Assembly: GCF_030435805.1 (NCBI RefSeq)
Contig: NC_081291.1
Span: 10,067,001-10,131,000 of the forward strand
Direction of reading: 5' to 3'
Source of the DNA: Mustela lutreola
Taxonomy: Eukaryota; Chordata; Mammalia; Carnivora; Mustelidae
DNA length: 64,000 nucleotides
Below, piece after piece: positions 1 to 10,606 of the stretch. Within the stretch, counting starts at the first letter, position 1. Every line of letters begins with the position of its first letter. The position numbers and the translations under genes are program-made. The notes under the pieces were generated by a model. That model was not told the DNA's origin. It did no database searches and worked only from the letters and a program-made list of their open reading frames with translations.

Positions 1-224
1 AGGTTTAGGCCAGGCTTCTTCACACCTACACCCCCAGTGCCTGTCACACCGTGTTTGTTGAGTGAATGCGTGACTGTCAGATCTGTAAAAGGAGGAGAGT
101 CGTGTCTGGTTCCTCTCAGGGCAGGAGCAAGATGAACTAGGTATGGTCTCGAAGGCACAGAGGAGAGACTGTGACAGGAGAGATGCCCAGGGTACTGGTG
201 GGGGACACTGCCATGACCTGCTTA

Positions 225-500
225 GGGTTATTATTATTTTTTTTTTTACATTTAGGTGAAACTCACATCCATAAAACTAACCATCCAAGAGCGAACAATC
301 CAGTGGCATTTGACATATTTGCAAAGTTGTGCAACCCCTCCCTCCGTCCATGTCGTGGTGTGTTCCAGAACTTCCTTCCTGTTCTGTGGCTAATATTCCA
401 TTGCATGGATGTGGCCCATACTGTTGATTCATTCACCCACTGATGGACACTTGGGTTGTTTCCCCTAGTTTGTTGGAGTCCCTGCCTTCAGCTCTTTGGG
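225..500 (-). repeat. L1 3'-end fragment, reverse orientation
   Basis: The run from ccataaaactaaccatc through attccattgcatggatgtggcccatactg and tgatggacacttgggttg matches the reverse complement of mammalian L1 3' sequence from memory. It is short and old, with no open frame of note. Confidence 0.6.
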
Positions 501-1577
501 GCATCTATCTGAGAGTTGCTAATAGAATGCTGGGGGTGGGGGGTTATTCTTTCTGAAGCCCCTGGCTCCCAAAATACATCACTTCTTTCTGGGACTGGTC
601 ATGACCATCAGCACCAGCACCATGGCCCAGGACCCCAGAGACCAGTGGCGTAGGGTGCACCGATGGGGACACTGAGGCATAGTGTGAAGTTGATGCGGAC
701 AGTCAGCCTGAATTCTCTTCCTTCCTCGCCCTGCTCCACATCCTGGGACTCCATCGCAGGGTCCCTGGAGAGAGAGACTGCCCTCACTGGGCATTGTCTG
801 CCCGTAGCCGTCTGCTCCCCAAAAACCCTTGCAGAGTGGGGAAGAGACTGAGAGCTCTGTGAGGAAGAGGCAGAAAGGCCCCTGAGTGTTGCCCAGCGTT
901 TCCAGCTCAGGGCTGCAGGGCTTCCTGTCGGTCGGAGTCCCGCCCACACCACCCACTGCAACCTGCACACCCCCTGCTCGAGTCCCCAGCTGGGCCTCTC
1001 CCTACACTGCTTTCCATTTCTCTTCCCTTCCTCTAAGTGATTCTCATTAAAGCCTTCAAACATTTGAAAATTTCCAGAAGACATTTACAAGGCCTCTGGT
1101 TCCCAGAATCAATGACCATCCGTCTACCCATGACCTGCTTTAACTTACTTTGTTCATTAACTTTATTTTACTTTCCTAAGGCACACCCATGATGCCCTCT
1201 GCCCACCATGAACCAGGACAGGACCCTGCTTCCTCCTTCCATCACCCAGGGTTCTCTTTCTTATTCCCTTCCCCACGGGCTTTCTGAAAGTATGTTTACA
1301 TATGTTTGTATTCTGAAATCCTAACTTGTTTCATTTTCTCTGTGTGTGAGCTTTAGAATGAGGGTGGCTTTTGTGTGGGGCTTTTGGCACTTCTTTTTTC
1401 CTCAGGATTCTACTACAATCAAATCATCGTGTCATATGCTTTAAGTCTATCACTATTTTGTCAATTACGCCTCAGGAGAGCAAAAAAAAAAAAAAAAAAA
1501 AAAATTCTACCGTGAACCCCCGTCAAATAAATGAAGATTTTTGCACTTCACTCTTTCTTTTAAAGATTTTATTTTTA
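501..1577. other. Intergenic, no gene seen
   Basis: Unique-looking sequence with no supported exon. It contains a 23-nt A run at about 1482-1504. Short reading frames here have no family resemblance. Confidence 0.6.
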
Positions 1578-1710
1578 GGGGCACCTTGGTGGCTCAGTCA
1601 GTTAAGTGTCGGACTCTTGATCTCAGCTCTGGGCTTGATCCCAGGGTCATGAGATCAAGCCCTGTGTTGGGCTCCACGCTGGGTGTGAAGCCTACTTCAA
1701 AAGAAAAAAA
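1578..1710 (+). repeat. Old CanSINE, forward
   Basis: Carnivore tRNA-derived SINE recognised by gcaccttggtggctcagtca and the B-box-like gggtcatgagatcaag, ending in an A-rich tail. It is diverged from the young copies elsewhere in the window. Confidence 0.8.
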
Positions 1711-1816
1711 AAGATTTTATTTTTTAAGCAATCTCTACACCTAATGTGGGGCTCAAACCCACAACCCCAAGATCAAGACTTGTATGCTCCATCAACTGAG
1801 TCAGCCAGGCGCCCCT
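1711..1816 (-). repeat. Old CanSINE, reverse
   Basis: Begins with aaagattttattttttaag and ends with tcagccaggcgcccc, the reverse complement of the SINE head. It abuts the forward copy tail to tail, making an inverted pair. Confidence 0.8.
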
Positions 1817-1986
1817 CTGTTTTTTAAATTAAGAAAGGAGCATGTTGCCAAGAGGCAGCCCAGCTGGGGGCACACCCCTGGCATTCTTTTTCTCTGACTG
1901 TATGATATTCCAATCCCGTGAGCCCATAGCTGAGGAAGCGCTAAGCTTTCCTTCAAGTCTCAGGGGCCATCGAGTTAAAGTGGTGC

Positions 1987-2023
1987 TTTATTTTTTTATT
2001 TTTATTTTTATTTTTATTTTTTA
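1987..2023. repeat. (TATTT)n microsatellite
   Basis: About six units of tattt/ttatttt, pure apart from the edges. Confidence 0.9.
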
Positions 2024-2184
2024 GGGCGCTACTTTAAGGAATCATTGACTTTGCTGGTTTTAAGCAACTTGTCCCTCGCGTCCCCCTTACTTCCCTAAAT
2101 CTTGGCCACTGCTGGGAGGGGGTGACACTTTGGGGTCCCGCTGTCCGTGAGAAGCCCTCTGGGCTCCAGAGCCACCCTCTGCCC

Positions 2185-2810
2185 CAGCTGGCTCAGCAGC
2201 TGCTTATAAACTGGCTATTTATAGCCCCACCCCAACCCCCAGCCTTGTCACCACCCCCCACACGAGCCACCAGTGAGGTCAGCCCTGATGGGGAAGGGGA
2301 AGTAGGTTGCTAGGAGCTGGGGTTTGTTTGAGGTTCAGGGCTGTCCCTGCAACTTCCTGGGGGCCTTTATTTCCTAGAAGCTGAGAACATTGTGGTGACA
2401 CCTCGGTCCACTTTCCCTACCCCGGTAGCTCTTGGCGTGAAAGAAGTGGAGGAATGGGACACTGGGGGCACCAGGCACAGATGTGTGTCCTCCTCCTGGG
2501 CCTGGAACGCGCCTGCACCTCTTTCGGGCAGTTTCCCTGTGCTGTGGCTCTGAGCAACTCCACTGTGCCTTTCTCTGTGTACCCCCCTTCAGACAGACAA
2601 ACTGCACCCCCAGGACCCCCCCTCCACAGCCTCAGCCCCGGGAGACAGGCCCAAGCCCTCTCGAGGGCCCAGGCCAGGGAGGCACACGTGCGGTGCCCTC
2701 CACTCCCACTGCACCCCGGGCCGAGGCCCCAAATAGCTCGGCAACTATATTTAGAAGTTTGCTCAGCAGTGCCAGGGAACTATAAATACGGCAGCTCAGC
2801 ACTGCCTGCT
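2185..2810 (+). promoter_or_regulatory. MEF2/E-box/TATA motif cluster
   Basis: Two copies of a similar motif set stand 530 bp apart. The first has E-boxes CAGCTG at 2185-2190 and 2197-2202, cttataaac near 2204 and a perfect MEF2 site CTATTTATAG at 2215-2224. The second has the MEF2 site CTATATTTAG at 2745-2754, gctcagcagt, then TATAAATA at 2781-2788, which would place a start near 2811. The layout resembles striated-muscle promoters. No protein-coding exon follows, so it may drive a noncoding RNA or act as an enhancer. Confidence 0.4.
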
Positions 2811-2829
2811 AACTCCCCAGGCTGGGCTG

Positions 2830-3340
2830 GGCAGTGTGGGTGGCGGGGGGGTTAGGAGGGTGCCAGCTGGGGCTAGGCATCTCCTGAGGGGGACCCTGGG
2901 GGCCCAGCCTGGGGGGGGGGGGTGGAATCCAGGTGTCCAGCCTGCAGGAGGAGACAAAGGGTCCATTGTCAGGCCTGGCCTGGGTTGGGGGTCAGGGTCG
3001 GCCAGCGACCTCCCACTTTCTTCCCTGGCTTCCTGGGGCTTCCTGGCTCAGGGACAGCTGTCTGGACTCACAATAGCTGTGCCGCCCTCCTGGAGCCGCA
3101 GCTGGGCTCATCCGTGTGGGGGCTGGCCCGGCCCCTTCCTCTGCCATTGTCTCCCAGGCAGGGGGCTTCCTGTTAGTCCCCCTCCAGCCAGAGACCCCAT
3201 CTGACCCCCCACTTCAGCAAGGGCTAGTGTGGGTGCTGGGCATAGGTAGGCAGCACAAGAGGCTGGGAGGCAGGACCCTGAGGTCTCCTTGTCTCTCTCC
3301 CCACCGCAGCAAAGAGAAGGAGTGTACCCTAAGAGCTACA
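2830..3340. other. GC-rich intergenic sequence
   Basis: High-GC sequence with two G runs (near 2847 and 2912-2921). It lies directly after the putative TATA box at 2781 and could be the first part of a noncoding transcript, but no splice-linked coding exon can be supported. Confidence 0.4.
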
Positions 3341-3599
3341 GCTGCTGTTCACTGAGCGTCCCCTCCTAGCTACACCCTTGCAATCTGTGCTCTCTTTTAT
3401 GACCCTTGCCTGTGCTTGGCAAGGTGCCAGCCATTTCACAGCTGAGGAAACTGAGGCCCAGGGACATCACCTGCCCAAGACCCTATGGTCCCAGAGGGGG
3501 AGAGATGGGGCTTGCTGGGGTCCTCTGATCTGAGATGGGCATGCCCTGTGACTCCAAGTCCCTTCATGGTGCTGTGCCTCCGCTAGCCCGCCCCACGAA

Positions 3600-3830
3600 C
3601 GGAAATCGCAGCACCTGCCTTCTAGGGCTGTGGGTAAGATCAGGGAGCTCAATCTCTGTAGTGTGCTTAGAAGGGGGCCTGGTGAGCAGTAGGTGCTGGA
3701 TGAGCACTGCCTTCCACCAGGATGATTTGTTACTGCTGTAGCTACAATCATCAAAATATAGAATAGAATACAGTATAAATAGTATTATTAGTAGTAGCAG
3801 TAATAATAGTAGTGATTGAATAATCCTGGC
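3600..3830 (+). repeat. MIR element with (TAG/TAA)n-rich tail
   Basis: Contains gtgtgcttagaagggggcctggtgagcagtaggtgctggatgagc, the 3' part of MIR, followed by tattattagtagtagcagtaataatagtag. A second MIR-like piece in reverse lies just before, about 3400-3480 (cagctgaggaaactgaggccc). Confidence 0.65.
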
Positions 3831-4119
3831 TCAGCCACTTCTTAGGTGAGGAGCCTCCTGCCAGTGGCCCAGCACTCCACGTGCCAGTTTCCCCTCGGAC
3901 TCATAGGGACCCATCATGTCCCTGCCTCCCTGCTGTGGCACAGAGGTCACAAGATTGTCTGGGGAGGTGGGGGTGGCGTTGCCAAATAGGTCGGCGGGGC
4001 TGGAACTTAAGGACAGAGAGAAGGAGAAGGAACAGTGTGCCACCCCAGCAAGGGCCAGATCAGGAAGCCTGAAGAGGGTTTCCCTTCAGCAGGGGGGCAG
4101 CGACAGGGTGTGTTGAGGG

Positions 4120-4750
4120 GGTGGGTACGAAGTATGGAGACTTAGTGGGTGCAGGCTCTGTGCCACGGACTGCAGAGACGCGAATGGACCGGAGTGGAGG
4201 GGGTGTGGGCAGACAGTAAGCAAGGTAAGTAGGTAGAGTCCGTGATGGGAGGCGGCGAGAATACAGAGAATCGAGAACATTGGGAGGAGCTGGGGTGCTG
4301 AGGGTGGGGGGGGATTGTATGTGGACTCGAGGGGTGGGTCAGGAAACTGAACCAAAACATGAAGGGGAGGACTGAGGGAACCAGATGGTTATCGGAGGTA
4401 AGAATGTTCCAGGCAGAGGCAACAGCTTGTGCAAAAGCCCTGAGGTCAGACTGTGCCTGGTGTTTTCCACAAGGAAAGCGGCAGCCAAGTGAGCACGGAA
4501 AGAGCAAGAGGAGGTGAGGGCACAGAGGTGACAGGGCAGAACACACAGGGTCTTATGGGCTGTGGGAGGACTGGGGGTTTTATCCATGAGCTGGGAGCCC
4601 TGGAGGGCTCTTGAGCTGGGGAGGGGTGTGACCTGACTCAGGTGTTCGCAGGTGTCCTCAGGGTCACTGTGAGAGGCACAGAGTGTGGGGGCAGGAGCCA
4701 GAACACCAAGGCTGGAGATGACAGCCCTAGACCAGCGTGGGGGGGCCAAT
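4120..4750 (+). repeat. Ancient mammalian interspersed repeat, unnamed family, copy 1
   Basis: Recognisable by gttccaggcagaggcaacagcttgtgcaaaagccctgagg and gggtgtgacctgactcagg, phrases that recur at about 38860-39330, 39590-39850, 40730-41200 and 58790-58990. I know this as a common old mammalian repeat but cannot assign the family with confidence. Confidence 0.55.
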
Positions 4751-4894
4751 GAAAAGGAGAGGTGGGGAGATTCTGGGCTATCTGAGGGCAGGGCCCCAGG
4801 GTGGTGATGCTAAGGTTATCTTTCTTTGTGCCTCTCCCCATCCTGGAGCCAACATCTCTGAGCCTTTCCTCCTGTTACCCTGTTCCTTCCTCAC

Positions 4895-5503
4895 CCTGAG
4901 GCCAGTGGGCAGGCATTTTAATCCCATTCACCAGACAGGAAAACAGTCCCAGGGAATTCAGACCTGCTCCAAGGGCCCAAGACACACACCAGGGAAGAAA
5001 AAGCCAAAGAATAGATGGTCACCAAGGGTGAGGATAGATGTGCGGACAATACCCAGGACGGCTCCTCCTACCTCCCCCAAGCTGGACCTCCCCAAGCCCC
5101 AGCTTCTCCAGCTACCCACTGTCTGACCTGCAGTCCTGAGGAAAGGGGATGTCCAGCCCTGAGGTTTCCAGATTCTGGGAAAAAAAAAAAAAATTCAAAA
5201 ATCCACTCCAGACCTGATCTGGCCACCCCACCTCCCAGCCTCTTCCTGAGTCCTCCTGCCCCCATGCCCGAACCCCTTGAGTCGCCAGCAAAACCCTTGC
5301 CATGCGCCACCCAGAACAAAGGGATGGGGACGGGAGGGAAAGGCAGGAAGGGGTTAATTCTGGCAGTGGCCGGGCTCCCTCCACTCATGACCCTTTTTTT
5401 CCATGACCGGCAATCTTTCCCCTTCGACCTATCATGTATTTCATATTTTCTTTAATTTTCTACACTCTGCGGCCCTGAAGCCGTTCATTTAAAGGAAACA
5501 TTA
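4895..5503. other. Intergenic with MIR fragment
   Basis: About 4895-5000 looks like a reverse MIR (attttaatcccattcaccagacaggaaaac). The rest has no recognised feature; an A run occurs at about 5180-5193. Confidence 0.4.
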
Positions 5504-5596
5504 GGGGCACCCTCAGTCTCTCTCTGCCCACTTGTAATCTGTCTGTCAAATAAATAAGTAAAATCTTTTTAAAAAATTAAAAAATTTTAAAAAAAG
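5504..5596 (+). repeat. Truncated CanSINE tail
   Basis: Begins ggggcacc, skips the tRNA-like body and continues with the SINE tail ctcagtctctctctgcccacttgtaatctgtctgtcaaataaataag and A-rich end. This is an internally deleted copy of the young family. Confidence 0.75.
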
Positions 5597-5979
5597 GAAA
5601 CTATATTGACATCCTAGTTGTAAAACCCTCTCTTTGCCCCAAGAGTTGGTAAATGGAAAAACAAATGATACTTGGGTCCAGGCTGGATACCACCACAGCT
5701 CAGCCCCAGGGCCCCAGAGGTGTTAAAAGACACATTAGCACCTCCTCATAGAGACTTTCTTCTGGACCTTGAGCTGTGGGCAGGAACTGGAGGACTGGGT
5801 CCCCGCTCAGCTACTTGTTATCAGCGCCTTGACCTCCCGCTCTGTAAAATCATAGCCCCACCTGCCTCGAGTTCGGCAGAATCAATGGGTTAAGATAGAT
5901 GCATGGATAATTCTAGGAGAATCACGCCTGGCTCCAATTAAGTGTTGTATAAATAATAGTGTCTTTTAAAAAAAATTAT

Positions 5980-6525
5980 TTGATGGCTCAGGAGACAAGC
6001 CAGTCATGTGATTTATTAGAAAAGGAAACAACTCTCTCATTGATGAGGGAGCAGGAGGCTGCCTGAGGACAAAGCAAAAGGGGGCACCTTGCACCCCCTC
6101 TCCACCCGCTCCCCTCGGTAATATGTGTGACATTCCTCAGGCACCCCTGACCGCCATAAATGAGAAACAAATAGTTAACTTGCAGAGATCACAATCCTGC
6201 AAGATAGGAGTCTCCCAACTATCTTGAAGTTAAGGGCTTGCCAAAAGACAACATTGATCAAGCCGGGAGACCTCCCGCGCCCTGGCACCTTGTACGCCCT
6301 CTTTAGCATATGAAAACTCCGTTGAAACCTCCCTTTCCCTCACCTTCCCCCAACCTCAGGGTACATAACCTGCCATCCCTCACAACCCGGGGCAGCAGCT
6401 CTTCCTGCCCACGGGTCCTGTCCCCGTGCTTTAATAAACCACCATTTTGCACCAAAGATGTCTCAAGAATTCTTTCCTGGTCATCGGCTCCGGACCTCAG
6501 CCCACCGAACCTCACCTAGGTTCTA
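5980..6525 (+). repeat. Solo LTR, ERV1/gammaretrovirus-like fossil
   Basis: The sequence has LTR layout: a U3-like part, a promoter-like part with gcatatgaaaactccg, then gggtcctgtccccgtgctttaataaacc (polyadenylation signal, R) and U5 ending in tcttggtcatcggctccggacc-like sequence. No internal viral region flanks it, so it is a solo LTR. Boundaries are approximate. It carries its own AATAAA about 890 bp before the ADGRE5 start codon. Confidence 0.7.
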
Positions 6526-6559
6526 GAACTTCATCATCGTCACGTGATTCTCTGTTGCT

Positions 6560-7072
6560 GCCCAGGAGCCCCTTCGATGTTAAGTTTCCCACACCGGGGC
6601 AGGTTGGCCCAGAAAGGCCAGCGCCAGAAGCATGGTGGCCCATGGCCCCCCAGTTTCTCCTCTTGGTGCCCGCCTGGCCCCCGTGAGGGGCCCCTTCAAG
6701 GTACTCCCCTCCCTCCCATTTGGACTCTTGTCTCCGGACCTCAGTTTCCTCACCTGGAAAGCAGGGATGGGGGTTGCTGTTGGCTCAGAGGCCGGCCCTG
6801 GAGACTCAGGCAGGCATGCCAAGGCAGGGGACACAGGTTGCCCCCAACACGTGAGCCCCAAGCCGTTTCTGACATAGCCTCCCCAACCTGAATACCCCTG
6901 CAAGAAGAGCCAGGCGGCGCCGCGGGCACGACTCCCACCCCGCCCCTGCCTGCACAGCCCCACTTTCCGCTGGGCTCTCGCCAGCCCAGGCTCACGGGGG
7001 CCAGAGTTTGTCAGTCGCTCACATGGTGGAATGGGAGGCAGAGGATTTGCGAGCAGAGCAGGTTGTTCCCAC
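6560..7072. other. GC-rich sequence upstream of ADGRE5
   Basis: Between the LTR and the ADGRE5 promoter. No repeat or exon recognised. An E-box CACGTG variant sits at about 6540 (gtcacgtgatt) and another at 6847 (aacacgtgag); these may be regulatory but nothing more can be said. Confidence 0.3.
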
Positions 7073-7322
7073 GTGAGAGTGTGTGTGTGTGTGTGTGTGT
7101 GTGTGAGCCCGTGCAACGCCTCTGGGTCTGTGTTTACTGCACTTTTCCTGTTGGCTTCCAGCTGCCCCGCCAGTTCCGGGGAGGGCCCTGGGCCAGCCTC
7201 TGTCCCCCCCCCCCCTTCATAAAGTCCCAGCCAGCCAGCCTCGGGACACCGCGCAGCTGCCCAGCCTGGGGAGACTGGACAGCCCTGCCCATCCTCTGCC
7301 TCCCCAGCCAGCAGTTCAGACC
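7073..7322 (+). promoter_or_regulatory. ADGRE5: ADGRE5 proximal promoter and 5' UTR
   Basis: The 250 bp before the start codon contain a (GT)n run at about 7078-7105 and a C-run at 7205-7215. A weak TATA-like word (cataaag) near 7217 is followed by GC-rich sequence leading into the ATG, which has the context accATGg. The exact transcription start cannot be fixed from sequence; about 7245-7280 would fit the weak TATA-like word. There is no dense CpG island, in line with a tissue-restricted gene. Confidence 0.45.
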
Positions 7323-10300
7323 ATGGGAGGCCCCCGCCGCTGCAGCTTCCTTCTCCTCCTTCAAGGTGAGGATTTGGGGACCCTGCTTGGGAGGGACAAG
7401 GGGGCTCTGAAAGCACCCCTGGGTGCTCTGGCACTCCCTGCCCTGCGGAGAAATGGAAGGTGTGGCTGGCGGCTCTGGGGCCCCTGCAGGGGAGGAAGCC
7501 ACATGGCCAGGCGGGCACATGGAGAGAAGGGCTGGCAGAGCGGGGGCACCCCCAGCCTGGGCAAAAACCCCAAATGTGCTCTAGGAGCCCCCATGCCCAC
7601 TCATATCTCTGGGCTCTGCCCAGAAACACTTTGAGGGCTGCCCCCCTAAGAAGGTGAACTGTGGCATGGGGGAAGGAGAGGAGTCTGGGACCCTGTAGGG
7701 AACTGTTTTTAACATAGGGCATGGGGGATGCTGAGGAGCTAGGAGACAGGACCGCTTCACTGGGTGGGGGGGGTACTCCCAACATGTCCCCCATTGTCTC
7801 AGTGACAGGGGCAGCCGCAGAGAACCCCACACTTCCTCCCCCAGACCCAGCCAGGACTCCACTGTGGGTTGAAAGAATTTTGCCTGCTGTGGGTTTGAAC
7901 TTGATTTTTTACCGCGACTTCCCCCCACCCCACCCCTCCTCCCTACGCGCCCCACCCAGGGTGTCTCTAACGGTTATGGTTATCAGGACAGCTTGTTGCC
8001 TGAGCAACCAGGCAACAAAGAGAGTGGAGAAATGACATTTGGGGTGCCACAACCAGAGCTTCCCTGGGCCACAGGGACGGGGGTTCCCTGTGGTGGCCCA
8101 GGGTGCCAAGTGTGAGCAGAGCCCCACCCGCAAGCTCCACCCTGGCTTTCCTCGGGAGCAAGGGCAGGAGTCGAAGTGGGACACAACTCATGGAGGGCCG
8201 TGTGTCTCTGGAGCCAAGTCATGGAGCCCCTGAAATCAGTAAAATGGGGAGGGGGGAACCTGGTCTTCACTTTATAGGGTTAAGTGTTGAGTGAGTTGGA
8301 CACAAACTATTCCTGGTTCACAGTAAGAATTGAGGAAACAGTATATATTTTTTTTTTTATCTTAATTTGTCTTATTGCCTTCTGGGCTGGACACTGGGGG
8401 GTCTGAGGTCTGGGCTAGGGGACCCTTAGCAGGAGGAGCAAGAGGAGGGTGACGCCCCCCCCCCCCCCCGCCAGGGTCCCTAAGCCAGAATCGATTGCTC
8501 AGGGCTCCACAGGCAATGCAAACCAGATGCGACTTGGAGAGGATGACCAGCAGCTCCTCTCCCAGCTCCTGTTTGGGTGACTTCCAGGGCCCCAGATGGA
8601 GAAGGCCTGGCCCAGCAGCCTTGGTTGAAGGGGGAGTGGCGGGGAGGAGATCCCAGCCCGGCCCCAGTGGAGAGGACAGGGCACAAAAGAATCCCCCCAA
8701 ACACCAGGGTCTGGGGAACTTGAACTCCATTCTGCTTTCCTCAGTGCCCCTTTCCTCACCAGGCTCTTCTGGGCTCCAACCCTCAGTTTGTCCATCCGTA
8801 GAGTGGACATAACCAGAGCCCCTGCCTCCTAGGGCGGGTCTGAGCAGGACGGTTGCTATTTGGGCTTTTGGGAGCTGGGGACACATCAGTCCCGTTCCCA
8901 CCCTACCAGAGAAGGTCCTTTTGTGGTCTGTCCCACAAAGAGGAAGTGGATCTCGGCTAAGGGACGAGTCAAGCCCTGTGGCCAGAGAGGAGGAAGAAAG
9001 GGATCCTCATTCAAGGGAAAGGAAGGGCATTCCAACCTCAGTTTACCTTGGCTGGGAGGACCTGTGGGAGGGGGATCTCTGGACCCCCACTGGCCTGAGT
9101 GGTATCCGATTTAGACACAGGAACTAAATGTTTGGGGTACCCTCAAGTCTGTATCCCCCATAGGCCCTCAAGCTGTGCTCCCAATAGCCAAGCCCAGAAT
9201 TCCCCTGGGAGCCCCATCCAGGGGCAATAGAGTGTGAGTCATCCCTTCCCCTTGGCCCAGGAAGTGACTCATGCCCTCCTGCCCTCCCTCCTGGCCCCCA
9301 ACCTTCCACCCACCACCCTGCTTTGGGTCTCCCCGGATAAGAGGGGTGTCCATAGCTTCGCCAGCCTTCCCAGATTGGCAGAGACTGGACACATCCCCGA
9401 GCCCTTCCCACGCCCCCACCTGCTGCTTAGGCACTCTCCTCCCCCGCCGGCTCCCTCTTCCCATTCACCCCCCTCCTTCTAATTGTGTCTCTGTTTCCCG
9501 ATCTTGCTCTCGGATCTATCTCTAAATCTCTTTGTCCAGTCTCCGCCATCTTGCTCTCTGTCTTTCCATGAGTGTCCTGCTTCTCCGCCCATGTCTAGCA
9601 CTGCCTTAACGTCTGTCTGTTTCTCTCCCTCACACCTCTCTGCTCCCTCCCTCCGCTTTCTCCTCTCTCTGTGTCTCTGGCTCCTTTTCTCTCTCTCTGT
9701 TCCTCTCTTTCCCTCTCCTTATTTTCTCTCCATCACTATCTCCGAGCCTCTTTCACTGGTGAACAAGGAGCTTCCTGTCCCTAGAGCCCCTGCTGACTTG
9801 AGGAGGACCCCCAAACACATGCCTGGGGTGCAGGGTGCCCCTGAGCAGCAAGGACGGCAGGAGAAGAGCACCCCCACCCCGGTGTGAGCCCACAGTGTCT
9901 TCCTGTGTGCGGGGAGCCGGGGGTGAACTGTCACCACTGCATCTCAAGCCAGTTGTTGGGATGACAGATGTCGTGGGTGTGGTACGTGTGCACCTGTGTC
10001 CCCGAGCCAGGGTCCAGGGGGCCAGAGCACCTTAGATTCCAGGGCATCCGAGAGAGCACTTGCTCCAACCCCTTCACCTTCATGTAAAGCAACGATGATA
10101 TAAACACTTGGACATACCAGGCAGCATTCACGTGCTTAGATCTCACACACTGCGAGGAAGGGTGGTCCGTCATCATTCCCATTCAACGGATGGGAAAACT
10201 GAGACACTGGGAAGTGAGATCACCTGGCCTAGGTCTGGGATTTGAACCAGAGCTGCCCATCTCCCATCTGTTTACTCAACTGTTGTCACAGGTCGGCAGG

Positions 10301-10606
10301 AGCCAAGACCCCCATCGGGCTTGGGCCCCTTCCTCACCCTCCGTCTGAAACCCATCCCCAGGCGATGGTGGCAGACAGGTGGCTGTAAGCGAGGGTGTCC
10401 AGGGAGGGCTGCTCGCCCTCTCATTAGTGACGGACAGAGCCCCAGTCTGGGAGGGCTCGGCAACCCTCTTCCCTCAGATGTGTCCACCTCAGTTCTCCAT
10501 CAGTCCTTCCCTGCTCTGGGCACCCCCCAACACACACCCTCTCTCTCTCTTCCAGTGCTGGGTATCTTCCTGATTCTGTTGGAAGCTGGGTCCCAGAAAA
10601 CCAGTG
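7323..10606 (+). CDS. ADGRE5: ADGRE5 exons 1-2: signal peptide
   Basis: Exons 7323-7365 and 10556-10606 encode residues 1-31. After a basic stretch (PRR) comes a hydrophobic core with runs of Leu, Ile and Phe, then a small-residue region (EAGS) suited to signal peptidase cleavage near residue 25. This is the secretory signal of a type I-like receptor N-terminus. The intron between them is 3.19 kb, the longest but one in the gene, and holds a pyrimidine-rich tract. Codon 15 is split 1/2 across the junction. Confidence 0.93.

Noticed and set aside
6580-7830. Long open frame of 416 codons on the minus strand opposite ADGRE5 exon 1
   Set aside because: Low-complexity composition rich in Gly, Pro and Ser, a His-Thr run from the GT microsatellite, and no family resemblance. 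It arises from high GC opposite a promoter and first exon.
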